Shown in pieces: positions 34,144 to 43,374 of a stretch of DNA of 64,000 nt; positions within the stretch are counted from its first letter, which is position 1, and the number at the start of each line of letters is the position of its first letter. Under the pieces are notes generated by a model. That model searched no databases and was not told the DNA's origin. It saw only the letters and a program-made list of their open reading frames with translations. A program made the position numbers and the translations under genes. This stretch comes from an uncultured bacterium (GTDB lineage: Bacteria > Desulfobacterota > BSN033 > UBA1163), in contig CALLAL010000001.1 of the NCBI GenBank assembly GCA_938002255.1, positions 1-64,000 on the forward strand, in the 5' to 3' direction.

Positions 34144-34728
34144 ATGGAATCGGAAAAAAGGGCTCAGATTTTAAGTCTTGCCAAAAAGAGGTTTGAGCGG
34201 TTTGGATTCAATAAAACGACGGTTGATGAAATTGCCAGAGACGCTGGCATTTCGAAGCGGACACTCTATCAGGAATTTGAGAATAAAGAGAAGATTCTTG
34301 AAGAACTTCTGATGTACGAAGCTTTATCCGTAAGAAAGGCTATTTTGAATCAGATTAATAAAATTTCTGATCCTTCTGAAAAACTTCAGATTTACATCCG
34401 GTTGTCCAACAAGTATCTTGAGCAGAACCCATTTATTGTGAATGTCCTGAACGATGAATCAGGCTTCTATGCCCCTTTTCTCAAAGAGAAGCCCCACATT
34501 ATCGAAACAGGAATCGAAGAGATCTTTATCTCTATTTTAAAAGAGGGGATAGAGAAGGGCATCTTTCGTAAGATGGACGAAAAGGTAGTCGGGCATTGCC
34601 TTTTTCTTCTTTTCAAAGGGTTTACCTATGGGAGGCAGAATACCCACCACTCCATCGGTTCGAACCAGATCAATGAGTTCATCAATTTTATACTGAGCGG
34701 AGTGGGTGCAAAAACATCTAATGTATAA
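34144..34728 (+). CDS. TetR/AcrR-family transcriptional regulator
   Basis: A 194-aa repressor. The N-terminal helix-turn-helix reads FGFNKTTVDEIARDAGISKRTLYQEFENKEKILEELL (about residues 18-55). The C-terminal ligand-binding domain is divergent. ATG 34144 is chosen over a TTG at 34138. Its stop TAA shares its last base with the ATG of the next gene, so it is the first gene of the MBL-fadN-fadA-fadE-like operon. Its ligand is probably an acyl-CoA, as for FadR-type TetR proteins near such operons; this is inference. Confidence 0.88.
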   Translation: MESEKRAQILSLAKKRFERFGFNKTTVDEIARDAGISKRTLYQEFENKEKILEELLMYEALSVRKAILNQINKISDPSEKLQIYIRLSNKYLEQNPFIVNVLNDESGFYAPFLKEKPHIIETGIEEIFISILKEGIEKGIFRKMDEKVVGHCLFLLFKGFTYGRQNTHHSIGSNQINEFINFILSGVGAKTSNV

Positions 34729-35555
34729 TGATTCGATATTCGATCAAAAAAGAATTAAACGGGCCGGTCCATTCGATTCACATGACGAGTCGGATTCTTG
34801 GGATACCTGTCTTTAAAGTTCATGCTTATTATGTGGAAGGGCTTCTTATTGACACAGGTTTTATAAGGTGCAGGAAAGGGTTTTTAAAAGTGTGCGCGGA
34901 TCTTCCGGAGATTCAGACCGTGATCAACACGCATCACCACGAGGATCATACGGGCAACAATTTTTGGATGACCCGGAAGTATGGCATCATTCCCATGGCC
35001 CATCCGAATTCCGCCTCCTATACCCACTCTCCCTCAAAGTGGGTCCGACTTTACCGACGATTCATCTGGGGAGCACCTCCTGGCTGGGAGATGACTCCAG
35101 TGGAGTGTGAAGTGCACACAAAGCATCATCCGTTTTTAATCATCCACACTCCAGGACATTCGGATGACCATATCTGTCTCTATGAGCCGAACGAAGGCTG
35201 GTTATTTTCAGGCGATCTGTTTTTGGATGAAGCAGTGAGGTATACGCGGGAAGACGAGGATCTTTATGAACTCCTTGATTCCCTGAAGAGGGTAGCCACC
35301 CTTAACCTCCGGAGGATGTTCTGTTCTTATTGTGGTGTTATTGAAAAACCAAGGGAGGCCCTTCAGAAAAAGATCGAGTTTCTTGAGAGTATCCGTGAGG
35401 GAGTTGAAGAAGGAGTGCGGCAAGGGTTCACTCCTAAAGAGATTCAACAAAGACTTCTTGGCCCAGGAGATCGGTTCCGTTGGATCACAGCAGGACAAAT
35501 TTCTAAAAAGAATACCATTCAGGCATTTTTAAAAAGAAAAGGAGTGGAACGATGA
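34728..35555 (+). CDS. metallo-beta-lactamase-fold hydrolase
   Basis: A 275-aa MBL-fold protein. The zinc-binding motif is His69-X-His71-X-Asp73-His74 (INTHHHEDHTG), followed by TPGHSDDH and the bridging Asp in FSGDLF. A C-terminal helical extension (about residues 215-275) resembles the tail of LACTB2-like or thioesterase-like MBL proteins. It overlaps the TetR stop by one base and the fadN-like start by 4 bp, so it is translationally coupled to fatty-acid genes. An acyl-CoA thioesterase or lactone hydrolase role would fit but is not shown by the sequence. Confidence 0.85.
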   Translation: MIRYSIKKELNGPVHSIHMTSRILGIPVFKVHAYYVEGLLIDTGFIRCRKGFLKVCADLPEIQTVINTHHHEDHTGNNFWMTRKYGIIPMAHPNSASYTHSPSKWVRLYRRFIWGAPPGWEMTPVECEVHTKHHPFLIIHTPGHSDDHICLYEPNEGWLFSGDLFLDEAVRYTREDEDLYELLDSLKRVATLNLRRMFCSYCGVIEKPREALQKKIEFLESIREGVEEGVRQGFTPKEIQQRLLGPGDRFRWITAGQISKKNTIQAFLKRKGVER

Positions 35556-37957
35556 AGCAGAGAATTCGGAAAGCAGCGGTCTTAGGAGCAGGGGTGATGG
35601 GAAGTGCGATTGCGGCCCATTTTGCTAATGTGGGGATTCCTTCCTTTCTCCTCGATATTGTGCCACCGGAGCTGAACGAGGCGGAAAAAAAGAAAGGCTT
35701 GACACCCGAGAGTCCGGAATTCAGAAACCGATTTTCCATTCAGGGGAAGAAGAATATTCAGGAGGTAAAGCCTGCTCCTCTCTATCTGAAGGAGGATGCA
35801 GACCTGATCACCGTGGGTAATTTTGAAGATCATCTCTCATGGATCTCACAGACCGACTGGGTCATTGAGGTGGTTGTCGAAAATTTAAATTTGAAAAGAG
35901 AACTTTTTAAAAAGGTCATTCCCTTTTTGAAGGATGAGGCTGTGATCAGTTCAAACACCTCGGGTATCTCGATCCAGAAGATGTGCGAAGGGTTTCCAGC
36001 AGGATTTGAAGAGAGGTTTTTAGGGACCCACTTCTTCAATCCGCCCCGCTACATGAAACTTCTTGAGATCATTCCTGCTCGGTCTACGTCCAGAGATGTG
36101 GTCAAGCAGATGGCTGAAATCGGTGAGAGGGTTTTAGGAAAAGGAATCGTTTTTGCCAAGGATACGCCTAATTTTATAGGAAACCGGATCGGAGCCTTTG
36201 CAGGGGCTGTGACCATCAGAACTGCCTTGGAAGAGGGATACTTGATCGAAGAGATCGATCAAATTACCGGACCAGCCATTGGAAGAACCAAATTGGCTAC
36301 CTTCAAACTTGCTGACCTGGTTGGACTTGATGTGATGTCTCATGTCTCAAAAAATCTCTATGAAAGTCTTCCTGAAGGGAAAGAAAAGGATTATTTTAAA
36401 CCCTCTCCTTTGATCGAACAGATGATCAAGAACCAATGGCTGGGCCAGAAGACCAAGCAGGGTTTTTATAAGCGAGTGAAAAGAGTGGGAAAAGACGAAA
36501 TTCTGGTTCTCGATTATGAAAAGATGGAATACCGTCCTCAAAAGAAGGTGACCTTCGCTTCTGTGGAGGCAAGTAAAAATATCGAGGATGTCAGAGAGCG
36601 ACTCAAAGCCATGGTTACCAACCCTGACCGTGGAGGCCAGTTTGCCTGGAAGATCCTGAAAAAGACCTTCCTTTATGCGGCTGAGAGGGTTCCTGAAATT
36701 TCGGATGACATCGTCAATATCGATCGGGCAATGCGATGGGGATATAACTGGGAGTTGGGGCCCTTCGAACAATGGGATGCCATCGGTTTGAAATCATCGG
36801 TTCAAAAAATGGAGAAGGAAGGAGAGACCATTCCCCCCCTTGTCGAGACACTCCTGAACAAAGGATATTCTTCTTTTTATGAAAAAAAAGAAGGCCGTGT
36901 TTCATACTTTGACTTAGGGAGTGGCCAATATCAGCCCATTGAAGAGAAGCCGGAGATCATCCTTTTAGCAAGCCTGAAAGAGCAAAACAAAACGGTTCTT
37001 TCAAATCCTGGGGCAAGTCTGATTGATCTGGGCGATGGAGTTGCCTGCCTTGAGTTCCATTCGAAGATGAATTCGATCGGGGCAGATACCGTACAGATGC
37101 TTCGGGATGCTCTGAACCAAGTTGAAGAGAAATTCGAGGGTCTTGTCATTGGAAACCAGGCTGAAAACTTCTCCGTCGGAGCGAATTTAATGCTCATTCT
37201 CTTTGAGATTCAGGACGAGAACTGGGACGACATTGATAGGATGGTGAAAGCCTTTCAGGATGTTCTTATGGCGGTGAAGTATTTTGAAAAGCCTGTGGTC
37301 GCCGCACCTTTTGGAATGACTCTCGCAGGGGGATGTGAAATCTGCCTCGCCTGCAACGCTGTGCGAGCGGCTGCTGAGACCTATATGGGGCTGGTCGAAG
37401 TTGGGGTGGGCTTGATCCCGGCAGGTGGGGGAACCAAAGAGATGCTTCTCCGATCCATAGAACATATTCCACCAGAAATGGATATGGACTATCTTCCCTT
37501 TGTCCGGCGAGCCTTTGAAACCGTTGCCATGGCAAAAGTTTCAACGAGCGCCAAGGAGGCACAGAAACTGGGATATATGAGGAAAACAGATCGTTTTTCA
37601 GTCAACCGGGATTATCTCCTTCATGACGCCAAAGAGACTGTGCTCCAGATGGTCAAAGAGAATTACCGACCTCCCAGACCAAAGAAGATCAAGGTCATGG
37701 GGGAAAGAGGCCTGGCCCTGATGAAGATGGGTCTCTTTTACATGAGGGAAGGGGGTTACATCAGCGAATACGACGAGCATGTTGGAAGAAAGATCGCTTA
37801 TATCATGTCCGGAGGAAACCTGCCAGATGGAACTGAGGTGACCGAACAATATCTCCTGGACTTGGAAAGAGAAGCGTTCTTAAGTTTGTGCGGGGAGGTT
37901 AAAACACAGGAGCGAATCGAATATATGTTGAAGAAGGGAAAACCACTTAGGAACTAA
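35552..37957 (+). CDS. 3-hydroxyacyl-CoA dehydrogenase/enoyl-CoA hydratase fusion (FadN type)
   Basis: An 801-aa bifunctional beta-oxidation enzyme. The 3-hydroxyacyl-CoA dehydrogenase comes first: NAD-binding AAVLGAGVMGSAIAAHFANVG (about residues 8-28), GTHFFNPPRYMKLLEII with the catalytic His, then two C-terminal dehydrogenase domains. The enoyl-CoA hydratase is at the C-terminus: oxyanion-hole region FSVGAN and the two acidic positions in GGCEICLAC and LVEVGVGLIPAGGG. This order is that of Bacillus subtilis FadN and the reverse of FadB. It is followed by fadA-like and fadE-like genes, the same order as fadN-fadA-fadE. Confidence 0.93.
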   Translation: MKQRIRKAAVLGAGVMGSAIAAHFANVGIPSFLLDIVPPELNEAEKKKGLTPESPEFRNRFSIQGKKNIQEVKPAPLYLKEDADLITVGNFEDHLSWISQTDWVIEVVVENLNLKRELFKKVIPFLKDEAVISSNTSGISIQKMCEGFPAGFEERFLGTHFFNPPRYMKLLEIIPARSTSRDVVKQMAEIGERVLGKGIVFAKDTPNFIGNRIGAFAGAVTIRTALEEGYLIEEIDQITGPAIGRTKLATFKLADLVGLDVMSHVSKNLYESLPEGKEKDYFKPSPLIEQMIKNQWLGQKTKQGFYKRVKRVGKDEILVLDYEKMEYRPQKKVTFASVEASKNIEDVRERLKAMVTNPDRGGQFAWKILKKTFLYAAERVPEISDDIVNIDRAMRWGYNWELGPFEQWDAIGLKSSVQKMEKEGETIPPLVETLLNKGYSSFYEKKEGRVSYFDLGSGQYQPIEEKPEIILLASLKEQNKTVLSNPGASLIDLGDGVACLEFHSKMNSIGADTVQMLRDALNQVEEKFEGLVIGNQAENFSVGANLMLILFEIQDENWDDIDRMVKAFQDVLMAVKYFEKPVVAAPFGMTLAGGCEICLACNAVRAAAETYMGLVEVGVGLIPAGGGTKEMLLRSIEHIPPEMDMDYLPFVRRAFETVAMAKVSTSAKEAQKLGYMRKTDRFSVNRDYLLHDAKETVLQMVKENYRPPRPKKIKVMGERGLALMKMGLFYMREGGYISEYDEHVGRKIAYIMSGGNLPDGTEVTEQYLLDLEREAFLSLCGEVKTQERIEYMLKKGKPLRN

Positions 37958-38016
37958 AAATATCAAAGCGAGAAATCCCCCGCTCCCCACCTTTGAAAGC
38001 TGTATCGTATTGAGGA

Positions 38017-38192
38017 GAATAGGAGGGAGAGACAGTCGGGTTACAAAGCTTTAGAATGCGGGTCCTTTAAATTATGGGAAAGGGTTGTTTGGATAAAATC
38101 GAATGCTTTCATATGGTTAGCACGCCTGAATCTGAACGGATAAAGGTTACCGGTCTAAATCTTTTTCACCTGACCGCCTCTCCCTCCTATTC
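38017..38192. repeat. 176-bp inverted-repeat element between fadN-like and fadA-like genes
   Basis: The arms GAATAGGAGGGAGAG (38017-38031) and CTCTCCCTCCTATTC (38178-38192) are perfectly complementary. Imperfect pairing extends about 15 bp further inward (GTCGGGTTACAAAG against the reverse complement of the CTTTTTCACCTGAC region). The interior has no reading frame. It could be a MITE-like insertion or a large hairpin acting on operon expression. Confidence 0.55.
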
Positions 38193-38267
38193 GAATAGTC
38201 TCTTTTTTCGTCTTACGACACAATCTCTTTGAGGTGGAGGGTTGGCTGGGAGAAAGGGGAGGTTTTT

Positions 38268-39449
38268 ATGAGAGAAGCAGTGGTTGTATCGGCAGTGAGA
38301 ACAGCAGTGGGCAAAGCTCCGCGGGGTATCCTGAAGGATACAAGACCAGATGATGTTGGAGCTCTTGTCATCAAGGAAGCACTCGATAGGGTTCCTAGCC
38401 TTAAGGCCGAAGAGGTGGACGATGTTGTCATTGGATGTGCCTTCCCTGAATCGGATCAGGGATTGAATCTCGCTCGAGTCTTAGCCATGCGGGCAGGGTT
38501 TCCATACACAGTGCCAGGACAGACCGTGAATCGCTTCTGCTCTTCAGGCCTCCAGGCCATTGCAACAGCCGCCTATGAGATTATGGTCGGAGCAACGGAT
38601 GTGATGATTGCTGGAGGCGTGGAATTTATGAGCCAGGTGCCCATCATGGGATTAACCCCTTCTCCCAATCCTTATCTGGTGGACCATAATCCTCAAGTCT
38701 ATACTTCCATGGGGTTGACGGCTGAAAATGTGGCAGAGCGATTTGGGATATCGAGGGAGGATCAGGATCGATTTGCCCTTTCAAGCCATCAGAAGGCGGC
38801 AAAAGCCATTAAAGAGGGAAAATTCAAGGAAGAGATCCTTCCCATACCCGCTAAGGTGAAAGAAATCAAAGAGGATGGAACGGTCATGATTAAAGAGGTC
38901 ATGTTCGATACGGATGAGGGCGTACGCTATGACGCTTCTTTAGAGGGTATGGCGGCGCTGAAACCGGTGTTTAAAGCGAAAGGAACAGTGACCGCAGGCA
39001 ATTCTTCTCAGACGAGTGATGGAGCGGCCGCTCTGGTCCTGATGTCAAGAGAAAAGGCCCATTCACTCGGTCTTAAGCCTTTAGCGGTTTTTAGGGCCTT
39101 TGCCGTTGCCGGGGTTCCGCCCGAGATTATGGGGGTGGGTCCTGCTTACGCCATTCCAAAAGTTTTAAAAAAAGCGGGTCTCAAATTGGAGGACATTGGA
39201 CTCATTGAGTTGAACGAAGCTTTTGCCTCACAGGCTTTTTATGTGGTGAGAGAGTTAGGGCTTAATGTCGATATCGTTAATGTGAACGGGGGGGCGATCG
39301 CCATGGGCCATCCCCTGGGTTGCACGGGTGCTAAACTGACCACTACTCTGCTCTATGAGATGAAGCGGAGAAATGTGCGCTATGGCTTGGTCTCCATGTG
39401 TATTGGCGGTGGGATGGGAGCTGCGGGCATCTTCGAAAGATTTGAATGA
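38268..39449 (+). CDS. acetyl-CoA C-acyltransferase (FadA-type thiolase)
   Basis: A 393-aa thiolase performing the last step of beta-oxidation. The active-site Cys91 is in [12 protein letters not shown]. The His motif is [17 protein letters not shown], and the second Cys is in [16 protein letters not shown] 38268 follows GGGGAGG and is preferred over 38229. It follows the FadN-type gene after a 310-bp spacer with a fold-back element and precedes the acyl-CoA dehydrogenase gene. Confidence 0.95.
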   Translation: MREAVVVSAVRTAVGKAPRGILKDTRPDDVGALVIKEALDRVPSLKAEEVDDVVIGCAFPESDQGLNLARVLAMRAGFPYTVPGQTVNRFCSSGLQAIATAAYEIMVGATDVMIAGGVEFMSQVPIMGLTPSPNPYLVDHNPQVYTSMGLTAENVAERFGISREDQDRFALSSHQKAAKAIKEGKFKEEILPIPAKVKEIKEDGTVMIKEVMFDTDEGVRYDASLEGMAALKPVFKAKGTVTAGNSSQTSDGAAALVLMSREKAHSLGLKPLAVFRAFAVAGVPPEIMGVGPAYAIPKVLKKAGLKLEDIGLIELNEAFASQAFYVVRELGLNVDIVNVNGGAIAMGHPLGCTGAKLTTTLLYEMKRRNVRYGLVSMCIGGGMGAAGIFERFE

Positions 39450-39649
39450 GATCCGTTCATGATGGACGAGGTGACAACATGACATGTCTTTGGATACTCA
39501 ATCCAAAGCACAACATCCGAAATCCGAGACAAATTCAAATTAACGAAACACAAAATTTAAAACAAATGTAACATTAGGTCATTCGAATTTGAGCTTTGTT
39601 TCAAATTTCGACATTTGAATTTCGAATTTTCTTTAAGGAGGAGGTTTTT
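39450..39649. repeat. AT-rich fold-back spacer
   Basis: Rich in CAAATT/AATTTG words that can pair imperfectly across the spacer (for example the ATTCAAATT region near 39530 with AATTTGAG and GAATTTCGAATT near 39590-39630). It ends in the strong ribosome site AAGGAGGAGG of the next gene. No coding content. Confidence 0.4.
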
Positions 39650-41428
39650 ATGGAAAGCTTTATTAAGGGGGGAGCGTTTTTGCTGGAGTCGATTTCACCT
39701 CAGGAAGTTTTTACACCTGAGGAGTTCACAGAAGAACAGCGGTTGATCGCAAAGGCGGCATCAGAGTTTGTCGTTGGAGAGCTTGAGCCCGCGATCGAAG
39801 ACATCGAAGCCTCTAAGGAAGGTCTTCTTCCAAGCCTGCTCAAAAAGGCAGGTGAACTTGGGTTTCTCTCAGGGGATATTCCCGAGGAGTACGATGGACA
39901 GGCACTGGACAAGGTCAGTGTCATCCTGTTGATGGAAAAACTGGCTCAGGGAGGAGGTTCCTTTATGACGGCTTATGCCGTGCATACGGGCATCGGTTCG
40001 CTTCCGATCATCTTTTTCGGAAACAAAGACCAAAAGAAGCGGTACCTGCCAAAGATTGCCACTGGAGAAATGATTGCGGCCTATGCCTTGACAGAACCGG
40101 AGGCAGGGTCGGATGCGTTGAATGCTAAAACGACCGCCGTGCTCAGTTCGGATGGAAAGTATTATCTCCTGAACGGTCAGAAACAATTCATCTCAAACGC
40201 TGGATTTGCAGACCTCTTTGTCACCTATGCTAAGGTGGATGGGACAAAGTTTACTTCCTTCATCGTCGAGAGAAAATTTGAGGGAGTGTCGCTTGACGAA
40301 GAAGAGAATAAGATGGGGATGAAAGGGTCCTCCACGCGAAGCGTCATCTTCTCTGATGCCAAAGTCCCTGTGGAAAATGTGTTAGGAGAAATTGGAAAGG
40401 GCCATATTGTCGCCTTTAATACGCTCAATATCGGTCGTTTTAAATTAGGTGGGGGGTGTCTGGGATCTTCTAAGCTTGCCCTTCAGGATGCGGTGACCTA
40501 TGCGAAGCAAAGAGTCCAGTTTGGAAAACCCATCGCGGAATTTGGACTGATTAAACATAAAATTGCTGAAATGGCTATCCGGAGTTTTGCTTTAGAAAGC
40601 ATGGTCTATCGGACCGCGGCTCTGGTGGACCGCATCTTGAAAAAGATTGATTACAATGCTGATGATGCAGGAATCCAAATGGCCAACGGCATAGAAGAAT
40701 ATGCCATCGAGGATTCAATCAATAAGGTTTACTCTTCGGAGGTATTGGATTACATTGTGGATGAAGGGGTCCAGATTCATGGAGGATATGGATATATTCA
40801 CGATTATGCCATCGAACGGGGCTATCGGGATTCCCGAATCAATCGCATCTGGGAGGGAACAAATGAGATCAATCGCCTTCTCATCGTGGATATGCTGACG
40901 AAACGGGCGATGAAAGGCCGACTTCCTGTGCTGGCCGCAGCCCAGAAAGTAGCAGGAGAGTTGCTCAGTTTGCGGCCTCAAGTGGAAACCGACGACGGAA
41001 AGCTCACCCTTCAGCAGGAGATGGTGGAGATGGCAAAGAAGATTGGCCTGCTGGTGGCTGGAGCAGCTGTCCAGAAGTACATGGCCAGATTGGCAGAAGA
41101 ACAGGAGATCCTTGCCATGATCAGCGATATCATCATCGAGGTCTTTGCGATGGAGAGTGCTCTTCTCAGGGCCATGAAGACGATGGAGAAGGTCGGGGAT
41201 GAGAAAGCCCTCATTCAAAGAGCGATGGTGAAGGTTTATGTCAATGATGGTTTTGATCGGATAGAAGGGTTGGCAAAGCAGGCCCTTTCAGCCATTGCGG
41301 AGGGAGATACCCTACGAACACAGTTGTCCGCTTTGAAGAAGCTGACCCGATTCACTCCGGTGAATACGGTGGCTTTAAGACGCACCATTGCCGATCATGT
41401 GATTAAGGTCGGGAAATACCCTTTTTGA
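39650..41428 (+). CDS. acyl-CoA dehydrogenase with C-terminal extension (FadE type)
   Basis: A 592-aa FAD enzyme for the first step of beta-oxidation. The core shows YALTEPEAGSDA (FAD/substrate loop), the MGMKGSSTRSVIF segment, KQRVQFGKPIAEF, and the catalytic Glu in RIWEGTNEINRL. About 190 residues follow the core, an arrangement seen in B. subtilis FadE and related long-chain enzymes. The ATG at 39650 has AAGGAGGAGG upstream. It is highly similar to the gene at 61033-62811, especially at both ends. A terminator follows at 41471. Confidence 0.95.
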   Translation: MESFIKGGAFLLESISPQEVFTPEEFTEEQRLIAKAASEFVVGELEPAIEDIEASKEGLLPSLLKKAGELGFLSGDIPEEYDGQALDKVSVILLMEKLAQGGGSFMTAYAVHTGIGSLPIIFFGNKDQKKRYLPKIATGEMIAAYALTEPEAGSDALNAKTTAVLSSDGKYYLLNGQKQFISNAGFADLFVTYAKVDGTKFTSFIVERKFEGVSLDEEENKMGMKGSSTRSVIFSDAKVPVENVLGEIGKGHIVAFNTLNIGRFKLGGGCLGSSKLALQDAVTYAKQRVQFGKPIAEFGLIKHKIAEMAIRSFALESMVYRTAALVDRILKKIDYNADDAGIQMANGIEEYAIEDSINKVYSSEVLDYIVDEGVQIHGGYGYIHDYAIERGYRDSRINRIWEGTNEINRLLIVDMLTKRAMKGRLPVLAAAQKVAGELLSLRPQVETDDGKLTLQQEMVEMAKKIGLLVAGAAVQKYMARLAEEQEILAMISDIIIEVFAMESALLRAMKTMEKVGDEKALIQRAMVKVYVNDGFDRIEGLAKQALSAIAEGDTLRTQLSALKKLTRFTPVNTVALRRTIADHVIKVGKYPF

Positions 41429-41470
41429 AAAAAAAGCTCCCCATGAAAGAACGCTCTCTTGGTTTATCCT

Positions 41471-41508
41471 TCCCATCCCTCTTTTTGGGAGAGATGGGAT
41501 TTTTTTTA
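41471..41508 (+). terminator. terminator of the fadNAE-like operon
   Basis: TCCCATC (41471-41477) pairs with GATGGGA (41493-41499), with an inner TCCC/GGGA extension, followed by a run of T. Confidence 0.8.
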
Positions 41509-41536
41509 ACAAAAGGGTCTGCAGATCACAAATCCC

Positions 41537-43369
41537 ATGCGTGTTAAGAAGATGCTCTTACTCCAACTTCCCCTTCAGGGGCATGATTTCTTTTTCAGTC
41601 GTGAGAATATCCCTCTGGCTTCTGCTGGGCTTACGCTCATTTCTCAGGAAGCAGGGTTTGAAGCGGAGTTAATGCCAGAACCAATCATGAGCTATGGGAA
41701 CGACCGGTCTATCCTCAAGTTTATAATCGATTTCAAACCCGATGTGGTGGGAATGAGCTGTTATCTCTGGAATATCGAACGATCTCTATTTATTGCTCAA
41801 GAGATTAAGAAGGTACTTCCCTCATGTATCCTTGTTCTGGGGGGACCGGAGATTACTCCAGAAAATCAATTTCTTAAGAAACACCACGATTTTGATATCG
41901 GAGTCGTCGGAGAAGGGGAAGGAACCTGGGAAAGCCTTCTGGGCTCTTCTTTCCATTTTAAAGCGATTTCGGGACTCCTGCTTCCGACACAAAGAAAAGG
42001 ATGGCACTTTACCGGTTTTTCTTCTTCTTCCATTGATCCACATCAACTTCCCTCCCCTTTCTTAAAAGGAACACTTGAAGGTCATCTCAAGGAGGTTCTA
42101 TGGGTGGAATCAATTCGAGGGTGCGTGAATCGGTGTGCCTATTGTTACTACCATAAAAGATTCAAGGGGATTAGGGCCTTTTCTCTTGATCGGGTTTTGG
42201 AAGAGATTCGAATGGCGCGAGACAGAGGAATGAGAGAGGTCGTCTTTCTCGATCCCTGCTGGAATCGGCATCCCAGAAGAGGAGATTTTCTTGATCGCCT
42301 TTTAGAGATGAACAGGGATCGAACATTAAAGTTATATGCTGAGTGTGAGGTTGAAGAGATCGATCTGGAAACAGCCAAGCGGATGGCTCAAGCCGGATTT
42401 ACAGAGTTAGAAGTAGGGCTTCAGAGCATCAGAAAAGAAACGCTTCATCATATTCATCGGAGATTTAACCCCAAGCGATTTCTCAAGAGTGTCCAGTTTC
42501 TTCAATCCTCAGAGATAGAGGTTATGGTTGATCTGATTGCAGGTTTACCAGGAGAAGGACTTCAGGACATTCTCAAAAGCCTCCATTGGGTTCTGGATAA
42601 GGAAGCTTACGATTCCCTTATGCTCTATCCCCTTAGCCTGATTCCGTCCACAGAACTGTATCACCTTTCTGAACAGTTTGGATTAAAAGCCATGCCCCAT
42701 CCTCCCTACCTGATCACTCAGACTTCCCATCTGGGGGCGGAGGAGATCCGTCAAGCCTTTATGGAATATGAAAAATGCATGGGAGAGGATATTGCGCCGC
42801 TTGAAATGCCGCTTGTTTTTGATGATCGAATGAAGGATTTCTCATTTTTGAAAGGATTAACCTATTTAATTCCATGGACGTCCTTAGACGATGTGAAGGC
42901 CTTTCCTTTCCTCGAAGATCGGTTGGCTTATAGCCTTACCATCCAAATGGGCCCGGAGGTGATCAACCGGCCTGATCTCTATGTTCCGATCCTAAAGAAT
43001 TATTTAAGGGAAAATCCTTTCAGCCTGCTGTCCATCGAAGTTTCTGAAGAGACTTCTCCCCAACAACTCATCCCTTTATGGAACCTGGCCAAAGAGCATT
43101 CCCATCCGATGGAGCGAGACTACACGGTTCCCCATAGTCCCTACCGGAGTGTTTTGCTCCTCACGAAGGCAAAGGGAAGGATATGGAAATGGCCTGATCC
43201 AAGAGAATGGGACCCTCTGGTTCTTTTTGATGGCCAGAAAATTCCCTGCCAACCTATCTGTCTTTTAGCCTCCCCCGATGAAGATATCCCGAAATGGTTT
43301 CGAAAATGGATTGAAGAACGATTTGTTGATCCACCTAAAGTCAGATTATGGGAATTGCCTGAAGATTGA
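41537..43369 (+). CDS. B12-binding-domain radical SAM protein with unusual C-terminal domain
   Basis: A 610-aa protein. Residues 1-140 look like a cobalamin-binding Rossmann domain (LASAGLTLISQEAG, PDVVGMSCYLWN, LVLGGPEITPE, GVVGEGEGTW), without an obvious DxHxxG cobalt-ligand motif. The radical SAM core carries Cys196-X3-Cys200-X2-Cys203 (RGCVNRCAYCYY), then VFLDPCWNRH and EVGLQSI. The last 200 residues, after KCMGEDI, resemble nothing I can name. The family includes methyltransferases, cyclases and RNA-modifying enzymes. ATG 41537 is used; 41552 is an alternative. It stands alone, convergent with livF. Confidence 0.85.
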   Translation: MRVKKMLLLQLPLQGHDFFFSRENIPLASAGLTLISQEAGFEAELMPEPIMSYGNDRSILKFIIDFKPDVVGMSCYLWNIERSLFIAQEIKKVLPSCILVLGGPEITPENQFLKKHHDFDIGVVGEGEGTWESLLGSSFHFKAISGLLLPTQRKGWHFTGFSSSSIDPHQLPSPFLKGTLEGHLKEVLWVESIRGCVNRCAYCYYHKRFKGIRAFSLDRVLEEIRMARDRGMREVVFLDPCWNRHPRRGDFLDRLLEMNRDRTLKLYAECEVEEIDLETAKRMAQAGFTELEVGLQSIRKETLHHIHRRFNPKRFLKSVQFLQSSEIEVMVDLIAGLPGEGLQDILKSLHWVLDKEAYDSLMLYPLSLIPSTELYHLSEQFGLKAMPHPPYLITQTSHLGAEEIRQAFMEYEKCMGEDIAPLEMPLVFDDRMKDFSFLKGLTYLIPWTSLDDVKAFPFLEDRLAYSLTIQMGPEVINRPDLYVPILKNYLRENPFSLLSIEVSEETSPQQLIPLWNLAKEHSHPMERDYTVPHSPYRSVLLLTKAKGRIWKWPDPREWDPLVLFDGQKIPCQPICLLASPDEDIPKWFRKWIEERFVDPPKVRLWELPED

Positions 43370-43374
43370 AAACA

